This document shows, one piece after another, positions 7,774-17,338 of a stretch of 64,000 bases of DNA. Position numbers and translations under genes: made by a program. Under the pieces are notes generated by a model, which did not search any database, was not told the origin of the DNA, and saw nothing but the letters and a program-made list of their open reading frames with translations. This DNA comes from Aquitalea pelogenes (GTDB lineage: Bacteria > Pseudomonadota > Gammaproteobacteria > Burkholderiales > Chromobacteriaceae): assembly GCF_001515305.1 (NCBI RefSeq), contig NZ_LNQV01000005.1, positions 1 to 64,000 of the forward strand, read 5' to 3'. Each line of letters begins with the position of its first letter. Positions within the stretch are counted from its first letter, which is position 1.

Positions 7774-9051
7774 TCAGGCTGCCGACGGTTGTATTTGCGG
7801 TGTGCGTCGGCGTTGCGCGATATAGGCCAGGGCGGCCAGGCTGATCAGGGTGGTGAACATCAGGTAAAAGCTGGGGGCCTGCTTGCTGCCGGTGGCGCTG
7901 ATCAGCCACACGATGATGGCCGGGGCAAAGCCGCCAAACACCGTCACGCCCACGTTGTAGCCAATGGCCATGCCGGTGGCGCGGGTAGCGGGCGGGAAGA
8001 TTTCGGACATCAGGGCCGGCAAGGCACCAAAGTAAACGGACTTGAGCAAGGCCAGCCACCCCACCAGCACATACAGCGCCCAGGCACTGCCACTCACCGA
8101 GACATACAGGAATACCGGGTAAATGGTGAGGGCAAACAGCACACCAGCCATGGCCATTTGCCTGAGCCGCCCGATGCGGTCGGACAGCCAGCCGGAAAAC
8201 GGCGTCACCACGGTGAGAATTACCCCGGCCAGAATGCTGGCTGCAAAACCGGTGGCGGCATCCATCTTCAGCTGGCGGATGGCAAAGGTGGGCACGTATT
8301 GCAGCATGTAATTGACTGCAGTGGACACGGTAATCACGCCGATGGCCGCCAGCACCATGCTTTTCTGGCGGAGCAGGACATCACGCACCGGCGTGGCGGT
8401 ATGCTCGGCTTCCTTGAAGCTATGCGCATCGTCCAGACAGCGCCGCATCAACAAACCGGCCGGCCAATCAGCAAGCCGAAGAAGAAGGGAATGCGCCAGC
8501 CCCAGGCCAGCAGCTCCTCATGCGTCAGCAGCTTGACCAGGCCATAACCAAACAGCGAAGCCAGCAAGGTGGACAAGCCCTGGGTGGCAAACTGCCAGCT
8601 GGCGAGAAACCCCCGGCGGTGCGGCGCATGCTCGATCAGCATGGCGGTGGACGCGCCGAACTCGCCGCCCGCGGAAAAGCCCTGAATCAGCCGCGCCAGG
8701 AAAATGCCGATGGGTGCCGCGACGCCAATCTGCGCATAAGTAGGCAGCAGGGCGATGATGGCGGTGCCCACCATCATCAGGCTGACTGTCAGCAGCAGCG
8801 CGGCCTTGCGGCCATGCCGGTCGGCATAGCTGCCCAGTACCACTCCACCCAGCGGACGGATCAGGTAGGAGGCACCGAAGGAGCCGAAGGTCAGCAGCAT
8901 GGAGGCGGTTTCATTCCCTGCCGGGAAAAAATGATATGCAACATACACGGCGAAAAAAGCCATAGATGGCGATATCAAACCATTCCAGCGCATTGCCGAT
9001 GGAAGTGGCCACCACGATGCGGGTCAGGCTGACGGGTTTAGCTGTCGACAT
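7774..9051 (-). pseudogene. MHS-family MFS transporter, frame broken twice
   Basis: Metabolite:H+ symporter (citrate/proline-permease type) of 12 predicted membrane segments, with RPLGG..LGSYADRHGRK and LIQGFSAGGEFG typical of the family. The ATG at 9051 gives MSTAKPVSLTRIVVATSIGNA. The frame then slips at the T6 run (plus-strand A run at about 8953-8958; five would restore GFFAVYVA), and again at about 8460-8463, where one missing C in GGCCGGCC ends the frame after GLLIG; restoring it gives GLLIGPAGLLMRRCLDD. The two indels cancel, so the full span equals 425 residues, a normal length. Either a decayed gene or, more likely, sequence error. It overlaps the peptidase gene by 14 bp. Confidence 0.85.
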
Positions 9052-10483
9052 GGTTTTCTCCTGTGTATGCCCTGGCCTGTGCCACCAACTGGCTGCCCTG
9101 CTCGCCCAGATCCCACCAGATGCCGGCCATCAGCCCCAGGGCCTGGCGCGCCACCGGTGCCAGCAGGTGCTCGTTGGGCGCATGTTGCCCACAGCCGGGG
9201 TAGGAGTGCGGCAGCCACAAGGTAGGCAGTCCCAGAATGTCGGCAAAAGCATCATTCGGCACCGTGCCGCCCAGATTGGGCAGCAAGGCGGCAGGCTGGC
9301 CGGTACTGTGACGCATGGACGCCAGCGCCCACTCGACCCAGGGATGGTCCAGCGGCAGCCGGGTAGCCGCAGAACTGGACAGAATGCGCACCTGCACATG
9401 TTCCAGCCCATGCTGTTGCAAGTGCGACGCGATATGCTGCCGGGTATTGCGCCAGTCCGTCCCCACTACAAAGCGCAGTTGGCACACCGCCTTGGCGCTG
9501 GGTGGGATGGCATTCACCGGCTTGCGGGCATTGCCGGACTCCAGCGCCAGCACCTCCAGCGCATTCCAGCCTATCACCCGCTCCAGCGGCGTCAGGCCCG
9601 GCTCGCCCCAGTCTGTATCCACCGCCGGGCTGTTTGCTTCGCCCGCCAGCGTCAGGCCGGACAGTGCACGGCGCACCCGCAGGTCCAGCGGTGGCGGCCG
9701 CAGGCCGGGTACCTGAATCACCCCGTGAGCATCCACCAGACAAGAAAGCGCGTGCGCCAGCACCACGGCCGGGTTGCGCAGGGCACCGCCCCAATTGCCG
9801 GAATGATGGCCGCCTTCACGCAACAGGATATTCAGTTCGAACAGCACATTGCCGCGCGAACCCAGAAACAAGGTCGGCCGCTCGGCACTCACCCGGGGTC
9901 CGTCCGAAGCAATAAAGACATCGGCCCGCAAGGCTGCCTGTTCTTGCAGGCAGATTTCGCGCAAACCGGGCGAGCCGATTTCCTCGCCACTTTCAAACAG
10001 CCATTTGCTGTTGAAGCCCAGCCGGCCGCCACGGCTTTGCCGCACCGCCTCCAGCGCGGCCAGGTTGATGGTGTGCTGGCCCTTGTTATCCGCCGTGCCA
10101 CGGCCATACCAGCGCCCCTGCTCCACCGTCACCTGCCAGGGGTTCAGACCGCTGCGCCAATGCACATCATCACCGCGCACCACATCGGCATGGCCATAGC
10201 TCAGTACGGTGGGCAAGTCGTCGGCTTCATGCCGCTCTGCCAGCAGGAAGGGCGCCAGCGGTGCCACCGGGTTGTCCAGTATCCGGCAGTGAAAACCCAT
10301 GGCCTGCAAGCCGGGTATCAGCTCCTGCTGGAAATAGGCCAGATGGGTGGCCGCCTGTGCCGGGTCCTGGCTTTCGGTATGAAAGCCCACCCGGCGTTGC
10401 AGATCGCCCAGCAAACCGCCTTGATCGAAATAGGCCTGGGACTTGGCAATTGCATCCTTGCGCTGGGCATGTATTTGCGTCAT
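9038..10483 (-). CDS. M20-family metallopeptidase / deacylase
   Basis: 481-residue zinc hydrolase of the M20/M28 clan (ArgE/DapE/CPG2 group), which cleaves amide bonds in peptides or N-acyl amino acids. Metal ligands can be seen in SYGHADVV (His, early), GRGTADNKGQH (Asp), FESGEEIGSPG (the Glu pair: general base and ligand) and the final PHSYPGCGQHAPNEH (His). The HHSGNWGG stretch is the His of the dimerisation domain. Start chosen at 10483 (MTQIHAQRK), after which homology-like sequence begins. The overlapping transporter gene suggests uptake and hydrolysis of one substrate, under the divergent LysR regulator. The substrate is unknown. Confidence 0.88.
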   Translation of the reverse strand: MTQIHAQRKDAIAKSQAYFDQGGLLGDLQRRVGFHTESQDPAQAATHLAYFQQELIPGLQAMGFHCRILDNPVAPLAPFLLAERHEADDLPTVLSYGHADVVRGDDVHWRSGLNPWQVTVEQGRWYGRGTADNKGQHTINLAALEAVRQSRGGRLGFNSKWLFESGEEIGSPGLREICLQEQAALRADVFIASDGPRVSAERPTLFLGSRGNVLFELNILLREGGHHSGNWGGALRNPAVVLAHALSCLVDAHGVIQVPGLRPPPLDLRVRRALSGLTLAGEANSPAVDTDWGEPGLTPLERVIGWNALEVLALESGNARKPVNAIPPSAKAVCQLRFVVGTDWRNTRQHIASHLQQHGLEHVQVRILSSSAATRLPLDHPWVEWALASMRHSTGQPAALLPNLGGTVPNDAFADILGLPTLWLPHSYPGCGQHAPNEHLLAPVARQALGLMAGIWWDLGEQGSQLVAQARAYTGENHVDS

Positions 10484-10566
10484 CGACTTCGTACCTCGCA
10501 CCTTGTTTAACGTTGAATGGGTGGTGCAGTCTAGGAACGCCAAATCATTGATGACAATTGACATTA

Positions 10567-10602
10567 TTGCCATTTAAGCAAGCCAATTTGCCTAAATGGC
10601 AA
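10567..10602. promoter_or_regulatory. Inverted repeat, probable LysR operator
   Basis: The arms TTGCCATTTA (10567-10576) and TAAATGGCAA (10593-10602) form a perfect 10-bp inverted repeat with a 16-bp spacer. It lies between the divergent lysR-type gene and the M20 gene, just before the lysR Shine-Dalgarno (GAGGAG at about 10605-10610). The site fits a LysR-type binding region, with autoregulation and activation of the divergent operon. Confidence 0.6.
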
Positions 10603-10615
10603 CAGAGGAGACAAG

Positions 10616-11521
10616 ATGCTTCACGGCATTGCACTGAAATATTTTGTAGAAGTGGCGCGTTGCGGCTCCTTGGGGGCAGCAGCAGAAAACCTGCAAGTTG
10701 CGGTCTCTGCCATCAGCCGACAAATTACCAAACTGGAACAGGAAACCGGCACGCTACTGTTCGAGCGTCAACCTCGTGGCATGGTACTGACCGAAGCTGG
10801 CCAGCTACTGGCAGATCATGCACGCCGCGCACTGCTGGATGCACAGTTGGTACTGGGCGAAATATCCTCTCGCCATGCCAGTGGCGACGGCATGGTACGG
10901 CTGGCCAGTACCGATGGTTTTACCCATGCATTTCTACCTGATGTGATGATGGCCTATCACCTGCAGTATCCCCATACCCGCTTTGTCTTGCTGGTTGGTA
11001 GCCCGGAACAGGTACGCCACTGGATAACTACCGGTGAAGCCGATATCGGACTGAGTTTTGCCGTGGGTAATACTCATGGCATCGACCTGCAGTTTCAGCA
11101 CAAGGCACCGGTATGCGCCCTGCTGCGCCCCGGCCATCCGCTGGCCGGACAAGAGACCCTGAGCCTTGACGACCTTGCCCGCTATCCGCTGGCCATCCTG
11201 GAGCGCGGCAACACCGTGCGGCAATTGCTGGAATGGAGCTTTAGCGCACAGGGCAAGGTATTCAGCCCGCTGCTGAGCAGCGGTCACTCCAGCACCCTGC
11301 ACCGCTTTGCCGCCCGTACCGATACCATTGCGCTGGGCAGCCGTCTGGCCATTCACGGCCTGCCGGAATGCAGCAAGCTGCTGGCAAAAAGCATCGACGA
11401 ACCACTGCTGCAACAAAGACAGCTACAGCTGATGACCATGCAGGACCGCCGCCTGCCACCGGCGGTCAGCCAGTTCCTGCAGTTGCTGGCGCAACAATTG
11501 CACGAAGTACTGGCGGACTGA
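10616..11521 (+). CDS. LysR-family transcriptional regulator
   Basis: 301-residue LysR-type regulator. Residues 1-60 form the winged helix-turn-helix (YFVEVARCGSLGAAAENL, then SAISRQITKLEQ and LFERQPRGMVLTEAG); the rest is the periplasmic-binding-protein-like effector domain. Start ATG with GAGGAG seven bases upstream. It is divergent from the M20-transporter pair and shares a 132-bp intergenic region with a perfect inverted repeat. It probably controls that pair in response to the substrate or its hydrolysis product. Confidence 0.9.
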   Translation: MLHGIALKYFVEVARCGSLGAAAENLQVAVSAISRQITKLEQETGTLLFERQPRGMVLTEAGQLLADHARRALLDAQLVLGEISSRHASGDGMVRLASTDGFTHAFLPDVMMAYHLQYPHTRFVLLVGSPEQVRHWITTGEADIGLSFAVGNTHGIDLQFQHKAPVCALLRPGHPLAGQETLSLDDLARYPLAILERGNTVRQLLEWSFSAQGKVFSPLLSSGHSSTLHRFAARTDTIALGSRLAIHGLPECSKLLAKSIDEPLLQQRQLQLMTMQDRRLPPAVSQFLQLLAQQLHEVLAD

Positions 11522-11540
11522 ACCGCCTGGTTTGGACAAG

Positions 11541-11575
11541 AAAAAAGCGGCCCATCTCATCAATGGGCCGCTTTT
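11541..11575. terminator. Bidirectional intrinsic terminator
   Basis: The arms GCGGCCCAT (11547-11555) and ATGGGCCGC (11563-11571) are flanked by A6 on the left and TTTT on the right. It lies between the convergent lysR and hisP genes and can end both transcripts. Confidence 0.85.
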
Positions 11576-11596
11576 GCTTTCTATAAAACCGACAAC

Positions 11597-12364
11597 TTAC
11601 TTCAGGCTGCCGGACAGGAAGGCTTTCAGGCGTTCGCTCTTGGTATTGCCGAATACTTCGTCCGGGTGGCCTTCTTCTTCCACCCGGCCCTGATGCAGGA
11701 ACATCACGTGGTTGGACACATTACGGGCAAAGCCCATTTCATGGGTCACCACCACCATGGTGCGGCCTTCTTCGGCCAGGGTCTGCATCACCTTGAGCAC
11801 TTCGCCCACCAGTTCCGGGTCCAGCGCCGAGGTGGGTTCGTCAAACAGCATCACTTCCGGTTCCATCGCCAGTGCACGGGCAATGGCCACACGCTGCTGC
11901 TGGCCGCCGGACATGTGCGCCGGATACTTGGCCTGGGCCTGGGCGTCCAGCCCTACCTTGCGCAGGTATTTTTCGGCACGGGCAATAGCTTCGTCACGCG
12001 ACAGGCCCAGCACATGAATGGGGGCTTCGATGACGTTTTCCAGCACCGTCATGTGGCTCCACAGATTGAAATGCTGGAACACCATGGCCAGCTTGGCACG
12101 CATGGCTTGCAGCTGTTTGTGGTCGGCCGGCACCAGTTCGCCCTGCTTGTTCTTTTGCAGGGTGATTTCCTCGCCACCCAGGCTGATGCTGCCGGCGTTG
12201 GGTTTTTCCAGGAAGTTGATGCAGCGCAGGAAGGTACTTTTCCCGGAGCCGGAAGAACCGATGATGCTGATTACATCGCCTGCCTTGGCCTTGAGCGAGA
12301 TGCCCTTGAGCACTTCGTGGCTGCCATAGCTCTTGTGCAGGTCTTTAACGACTAGCTTTTCCAT
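11597..12364 (-). CDS. hisP: Basic amino acid ABC transporter ATPase, HisP type
   Basis: 255-residue ATP-binding subunit of a polar amino acid importer. Walker [10 protein letters not shown] at about 37-45, signature [15 protein letters not shown], Walker [13 protein letters not shown] and the H-loop [11 protein letters not shown] are all present. The segments [21 protein letters not shown] and [16 protein letters not shown] closely resemble enterobacterial HisP, which powers histidine, lysine, arginine and ornithine uptake. Last gene of the cluster hisJ-hisQ-hisM-hisP on the minus strand. Confidence 0.9.
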   Translation of the reverse strand: MEKLVVKDLHKSYGSHEVLKGISLKAKAGDVISIIGSSGSGKSTFLRCINFLEKPNAGSISLGGEEITLQKNKQGELVPADHKQLQAMRAKLAMVFQHFNLWSHMTVLENVIEAPIHVLGLSRDEAIARAEKYLRKVGLDAQAQAKYPAHMSGGQQQRVAIARALAMEPEVMLFDEPTSALDPELVGEVLKVMQTLAEEGRTMVVVTHEMGFARNVSNHVMFLHQGRVEEEGHPDEVFGNTKSERLKAFLSGSLK

Positions 12365-12384
12365 CTTTTATCCTTGCGGGTAAC

Positions 12385-13098
12385 TCAGGCCTTCATCGGG
12401 CGCAAATGCGCCAGCCACTTGCTTTCCGCCTTGCGGAACAGGGCCACCAGAACAAAGGTGATACACAGGTAAATCAATGCGGCCAGGCCAAAGGCATCGA
12501 ACGAATCATAGGTGGCGGCATTGGCATCGCGCGCCACTTTCAGGATGTCGGGCACGGTGGCGGTAAAGGCAACGGTGGTGGCATGCAGCATCAGGATCAC
12601 CTCGTTGCTGTAGGCCGGCAGCGCGCGGCGCAAGGCCGACGGAATGATGACCCGGCGATACAGGGTGAACTTGCTCATGCCGTAGGCACGGCCCGCTTCG
12701 ATTTCACCATACGGCGTGGCCTTGATGGCACCGGCGAAGATTTCGGTGGTATAGGCACAGGTATTCAGGCCGAAAGCCAGAATGGTGCAGTTATACCCTT
12801 CGCGGAAGAAGTGGTTGAGAAAGCCCACTTCGCGCACCACGTCCAGGCTGTACATGCCGGTGTAAAAGAACAGCAGCTGGATGTAGAGCGGCGTGCCACG
12901 GAACACGTAGGAAAACAGCCATACCGGGCTGGACAGCCACTTGGACTTGGAGACCCGGGCAATGGCCAGCGGAATGGAGGCGCAAAAACCGAAGGCAATG
13001 GAAACCACCAGCAGCCACATGGTGACGGCCAGGCCGGACAGGTGATAGCCGTCCGACCACAGGAAGGCTTTCCAGTATTGTTGGATGATGTCGATCAC
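12385..13098 (-). CDS. hisM: Basic amino acid ABC transporter permease, HisM type
   Basis: 237-residue inner-membrane permease with about five membrane segments and the EAA-loop signature EIEAGRAYGMSKFTLYRRVIIPSALRRALP, which contacts the ATPase. I placed the start at the GTG whose last bases overlap the hisQ TGA (GTGA); the ATG further upstream at 13143 would lie inside hisQ and add a non-membrane leader. It pairs with HisQ as a heterodimer. Confidence 0.88.
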   Translation of the reverse strand: MIDIIQQYWKAFLWSDGYHLSGLAVTMWLLVVSIAFGFCASIPLAIARVSKSKWLSSPVWLFSYVFRGTPLYIQLLFFYTGMYSLDVVREVGFLNHFFREGYNCTILAFGLNTCAYTTEIFAGAIKATPYGEIEAGRAYGMSKFTLYRRVIIPSALRRALPAYSNEVILMLHATTVAFTATVPDILKVARDANAATYDSFDAFGLAALIYLCITFVLVALFRKAESKWLAHLRPMKA

Positions 13099-13784
13099 AG
13101 GTCTGCCTCCCGCACGCCGGTGGAGTAGCGGCGTTCCAGCCACATCAGCACCACGCTGGAAACCGTTGTCAGAATCAGGTAAATGGCACCGGCCACCAGG
13201 GTGAAGAAGAACACGCGGTAGGAGCTCTTGCCCGCATCAATCGATGCTTTCACCACATCGGACAAGCCGATGATGGACACCAGCGCGGTGGCCTTGAGCA
13301 TGACTTGCCAGTTATTGGAAATACCCGGCAGGGCAAAGCGCATGACCTGGGGAAACTGGATGCGGGAGAAGGTTTGCCAGCTGCTCATGCCATAGGCAAT
13401 GCCGGCTTCGATCTGGCCTTTGGGCACAGACAGGAATGCCCCGCGGAAAGTCTCGGTAAAGTAGGCCCCGTAAATGAAACCCAGGGTAAACACACCGGAC
13501 ACGAAGGGGTTGAGGTTGATCTGCTCCATGCCTTGCCATTCGGTCAGGTGATTCATGCCGATTTGCAGGCTGTAGAAGATCAGCAGCATCAGTACCAGGT
13601 CCGGTACGCCGCGAATCAATGTGGTGTAAAGCGTGGCAATGCCCTTGAGCACGGGATTGCTCGATAGCTTGGCGCCAGCGCCACCCAGACCGATGATGAA
13701 GGACACCAGAAGCGACATGACTGCCAGCTCCAGCGTGACCCATGCACCGTCCAGGATGATTGGCCCGAATCCATCCAGAAACAT
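13095..13784 (-). CDS. hisQ: Basic amino acid ABC transporter permease, HisQ type
   Basis: 229-residue permease with several membrane helices and the EAA motif QIEAGIAYGMSSWQTFSRIQFPQVMRFALPG. Start chosen at 13784 (MFLDGFGPI), where the family's N-terminus begins. It overlaps hisM by four bases, so translation is coupled. It is separated from hisJ upstream by 229 bp that contain a terminator-like hairpin, which probably lowers permease expression relative to the binding protein. Confidence 0.88.
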   Translation of the reverse strand: MFLDGFGPIILDGAWVTLELAVMSLLVSFIIGLGGAGAKLSSNPVLKGIATLYTTLIRGVPDLVLMLLIFYSLQIGMNHLTEWQGMEQINLNPFVSGVFTLGFIYGAYFTETFRGAFLSVPKGQIEAGIAYGMSSWQTFSRIQFPQVMRFALPGISNNWQVMLKATALVSIIGLSDVVKASIDAGKSSYRVFFFTLVAGAIYLILTTVSSVVLMWLERRYSTGVREADL

Positions 13785-13957
13785 GGCCGTTTCCCCTGTA
13801 TGTTGTGCTCGCCACACCCTGTCCCGCGCGCGCAGACATCCACCGCCAGTCCCGCAAAGGCAGGCAGCAGCGAGAGTTTGTCACCGGGGCGCAGTGTGTC
13901 AGCGAAGTTGGCAGCGGACGTAACAGTGGGTGTTACGCATCTCCTCCGCAGCCGTGA

Positions 13958-13991
13958 TGAAAACGCGCCCCGCTGATATCACCGGGGCGCG
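13958..13991 (-). terminator. Terminator/attenuator between hisJ and hisQ
   Basis: On the minus strand the arms CGCGCCCC and GGGGCGCG (8 bp, 12-nt loop) are followed by TTTTC. It lies 23 bp past the hisJ stop and inside the operon. Partial termination here would give more binding protein than permease, a known pattern in such importers. Confidence 0.7.
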
Positions 13992-14013
13992 GTGCTTCCG
14001 TCAGTGTTACGAC

Positions 14014-14793
14014 TTATTTGCCGTATACATCAAACGTGAAGTATTTCTTTTCGATTTTCTTGTAGGTGCCGTCTTTCAGCATGCCGGCAATCGCCTTGTC
14101 GATGGCAGCTTTCAGATCGGTATCTTCCTTGCGCAGGCCGATGCCGGCACCGGTACCCAGGGTTTTCGGGTCGTTCAGGTTGCCGCCGGCGAAGGCAAAG
14201 CCCTTGCCTTCCGGCTTTTTCAGGAAGCCTTCGTCAGCCTGGATGGCGTCTTGCAGGGAAGCGTCCAGACGACCGGATGCCAGGTCAGCCAGCACCAGGC
14301 TCTGGTTCTGGTACGGAACCACTTCTACACCGCCCGGTGCCCAGTGGGCCTTGGCGTAAGCTTCCTGGATGGTGCCTTGCTCAACACCAACGCGCTTGCC
14401 CTTCAGGGAAGCGGCAGTCGGCTGCAGGCCGGAACCAGCCTTGGCAACCATGCGGGTCGGGGTATTGAACAGCTTGGCGGAGAAGTTGATTTCTTTCAGA
14501 CGTGCTTCGTTGATGGACATGGAGGACAGCACGCCATCAAATTTCTTGGCCTTCAGGGCCGGGATCATGCCGTCGAAGTCGTTTTCCACCCATACACACT
14601 TGGCTTTCAGGCGTGCACAGATTTCATTGCCCAGGTCGATGTCAAAACCCACCAGCTGGCCATTCGGGGCCTTGGACTCGAACGGAGCATAGCTGGCATC
14701 AACGCCAAAACGGACTTCTTTCCAGTCTTTGGCAAATGCGCCAAAAGAAGTGGCCATCAGTGCCAGAGAAACGGCGGTAATCACTTTTCTCAT
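14014..14793 (-). CDS. hisJ: Basic amino acid ABC transporter substrate-binding protein, HisJ/ArgT type
   Basis: 259-residue periplasmic binding protein. A signal peptide (MRKVITAVSLALMATSFGAFA, cut before KDWKE) is followed by the family-3 solute-binding signature (FGVDASYAPFESK.PNGQLVGFDIDL). Motifs such as SMSINEAR, KGKRVGVEQGTIQE, GIGLRKEDTDL and the ending YFTFDVYGK resemble HisJ/ArgT, which bind histidine or lysine/arginine/ornithine. Start is the ATG at 14793, with AGGAG nine bases upstream; the TTG one codon earlier is less likely. First gene of the importer cluster. Confidence 0.9.
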   Translation of the reverse strand: MRKVITAVSLALMATSFGAFAKDWKEVRFGVDASYAPFESKAPNGQLVGFDIDLGNEICARLKAKCVWVENDFDGMIPALKAKKFDGVLSSMSINEARLKEINFSAKLFNTPTRMVAKAGSGLQPTAASLKGKRVGVEQGTIQEAYAKAHWAPGGVEVVPYQNQSLVLADLASGRLDASLQDAIQADEGFLKKPEGKGFAFAGGNLNDPKTLGTGAGIGLRKEDTDLKAAIDKAIAGMLKDGTYKKIEKKYFTFDVYGK

Positions 14794-15150
14794 CAAACTT
14801 CTCCTTACTGCTTGGTTTTATTGTTCACACCATGCCGGGCAGCCCCTGCCACCGCAACATACCGATACGCTGTAATCGGCTCGCCTGCCTTGTGGGCGGG
14901 TCAAACCGACTGGCAGCAATGGTTATATGAATAGCGCAAATTGTCCAGAAGCACGACTCCGGATACAGGATAAATAACGCATCCGCCCTGACCGGAGAGG
15001 ACAGCAGATCAAGGCTGGGCCGATTTCTGGAAGATCAAGTCGCATTCGATTGTATTCTTGAGTACAAAATACAACAAACCCACGTAAAACTACGTAGCGT
15101 ATTTTGCAGTGCGACATCAAATTTTCAAAGTGCAACCGTGCAATAGACGA
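14794..15150. other. Intergenic region upstream of hisJ
   Basis: About 360 bp between hisJ and the obg terminator. It must hold the hisJ promoter. Near 15065-15106 there is an inverted repeat with arms CAAAATAC and GTATTTTG in AT-rich sequence, a possible operator. A 70-codon minus-strand frame at 14923-15135 has no ribosome site or recognisable features and was not called. Confidence 0.4.
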
Positions 15151-15184
15151 AAAAAAGCCGGTTTCTTCTGAAAACCGGCTTTTG
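15150..15184. terminator. Intrinsic terminator of the obg transcript
   Basis: The arms AGCCGGTTT (15156-15164) and AAACCGGCT (15172-15180) flank a 7-base loop; on the minus strand a run of T follows. It ends the rplU-rpmA-obg side of the minus strand. Confidence 0.8.
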
Positions 15185-15198
15185 GGACAGTGTCTGGC

Positions 15199-16423
<1,225 letters not shown>

Positions 16424-16493
16424 TCAAGGTTGCATCCGGCAACCAGCCCTCACGCCTTGCCCCTCGTCTGGCCCGCCAGATGGCAAGCCGGAT

Positions 16494-16526
16494 AAAAAAA
16501 AGCCCTATCTCACAGGATAGGGCTTT
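16494..16526. terminator. Intrinsic terminator after rpmA
   Basis: The arms AGCCCTATC (16501-16509) and GATAGGGCT (16516-16524) have A8 on the left, which is a T-run on the minus strand. It ends the rplU-rpmA message before obg; some read-through into obg is likely because the same gene order is often one operon. Confidence 0.8.
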
Positions 16527-16544
16527 CTTGTCTGCAGAAAGCGA

Positions 16545-16820
16545 TTATTCGCCGTCTACACCGGTGTACGGTACCACGGTAACGATCTTGCGTTGCAGAG
16601 CACCCTTAACGGTGAACTGAACATAGCCGTCAACCTTGGCAAACAGGGTGTGATCCTTGCCCTGACCAACATTTTCACCAGCGTGGAAACGGGTACCACG
16701 CTGACGAACAATAATGGAACCTGCCGGAATCAGTTCGCCACCGTAAGCCTTAACGCCCAGGCGTTTGGCTTCGGAGTCACGACCGTTGCGGGAGCTACCG
16801 CCTGCTTTTTTGTGTGCCAT
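16545..16820 (-). CDS. rpmA: 50S ribosomal protein L27
   Basis: 91-residue L27, which reaches the peptidyl transferase centre with its N-terminus. The start [20 protein letters not shown] and the core [20 protein letters not shown], then [18 protein letters not shown], match the family throughout. It follows rplU by 12 bp and is co-transcribed with it. Confidence 0.98.
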   Translation of the reverse strand: MAHKKAGGSSRNGRDSEAKRLGVKAYGGELIPAGSIIVRQRGTRFHAGENVGQGKDHTLFAKVDGYVQFTVKGALQRKIVTVVPYTGVDGE

Positions 16821-16832
16821 GACTGTTTATCC

Positions 16833-17144
16833 TTACTTCGAAATCGCGTCGATGCGGATTTCGGTGAAGTTCTGACGATGACCCTGATGCTTCTGGTAGT
16901 GCTTGCGACGACGCATCTTGAAGATACGTACCTTGTCGCCACGACCGTGGGAAACAACAGTAGCCGTAACGGTGGCACCTGCAACCAGCGGGGCGCCTAC
17001 AACAACCTGTTCACCGTCAGCGACCATCAGCACTTCTTCGAGTACGATTTGGCTGTCGACGTCTGCAGGTATCTGTTCTACTTTGAGTTTTTCACCGATG
17101 GCAACCTTGTACTGCTTGCCGCCGGTTTTTATGACCGCATACAT
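16833..17144 (-). CDS. rplU: 50S ribosomal protein L21
   Basis: 103-residue L21 ([20 protein letters not shown], then [21 protein letters not shown]), a 23S rRNA-binding protein. Two ATGs lie six bases apart. I chose 17144 because GGAG is eight bases before it; the ATG at 17150 would leave only two bases. A near-consensus sigma-70 promoter lies upstream. Confidence 0.97.
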   Translation of the reverse strand: MYAVIKTGGKQYKVAIGEKLKVEQIPADVDSQIVLEEVLMVADGEQVVVGAPLVAGATVTATVVSHGRGDKVRIFKMRRRKHYQKHQGHRQNFTEIRIDAISK

Positions 17145-17199
17145 TCGCATAGCTCCTAAAGAGGGAATCTTCCCCGCATCACGCGAAGAAGAACGCGAA

Positions 17200-17228
17200 A
17201 CTATACGCAGAGTGCAAAAAGTTGTCAA
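17200..17228 (-). promoter_or_regulatory. Sigma-70 promoter of rplU-rpmA
   Basis: On the minus strand TTGACA (17228-17223) and TATAGT (17205-17200) are separated by exactly 17 bp. This is a near-perfect sigma-70 promoter about 56 bp upstream of rplU, as expected for ribosomal protein genes. Confidence 0.85.
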
Positions 17229-17338
17229 TAATTTCATCAGTTTAGCCCCGCAACAAAGGTGGGCATGGCTGGCTGCATGGCTTTTCTGGTAACATTCCGC
17301 GCTTCTGGCTCCGCTAACACCAACATCTGGCTAAAACC

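Noticed and set aside
14923-15135. A 70-codon minus-strand frame upstream of hisJ
   Set aside because: No ribosome site, signal or recognisable pattern; the area is better explained as promoter DNA.
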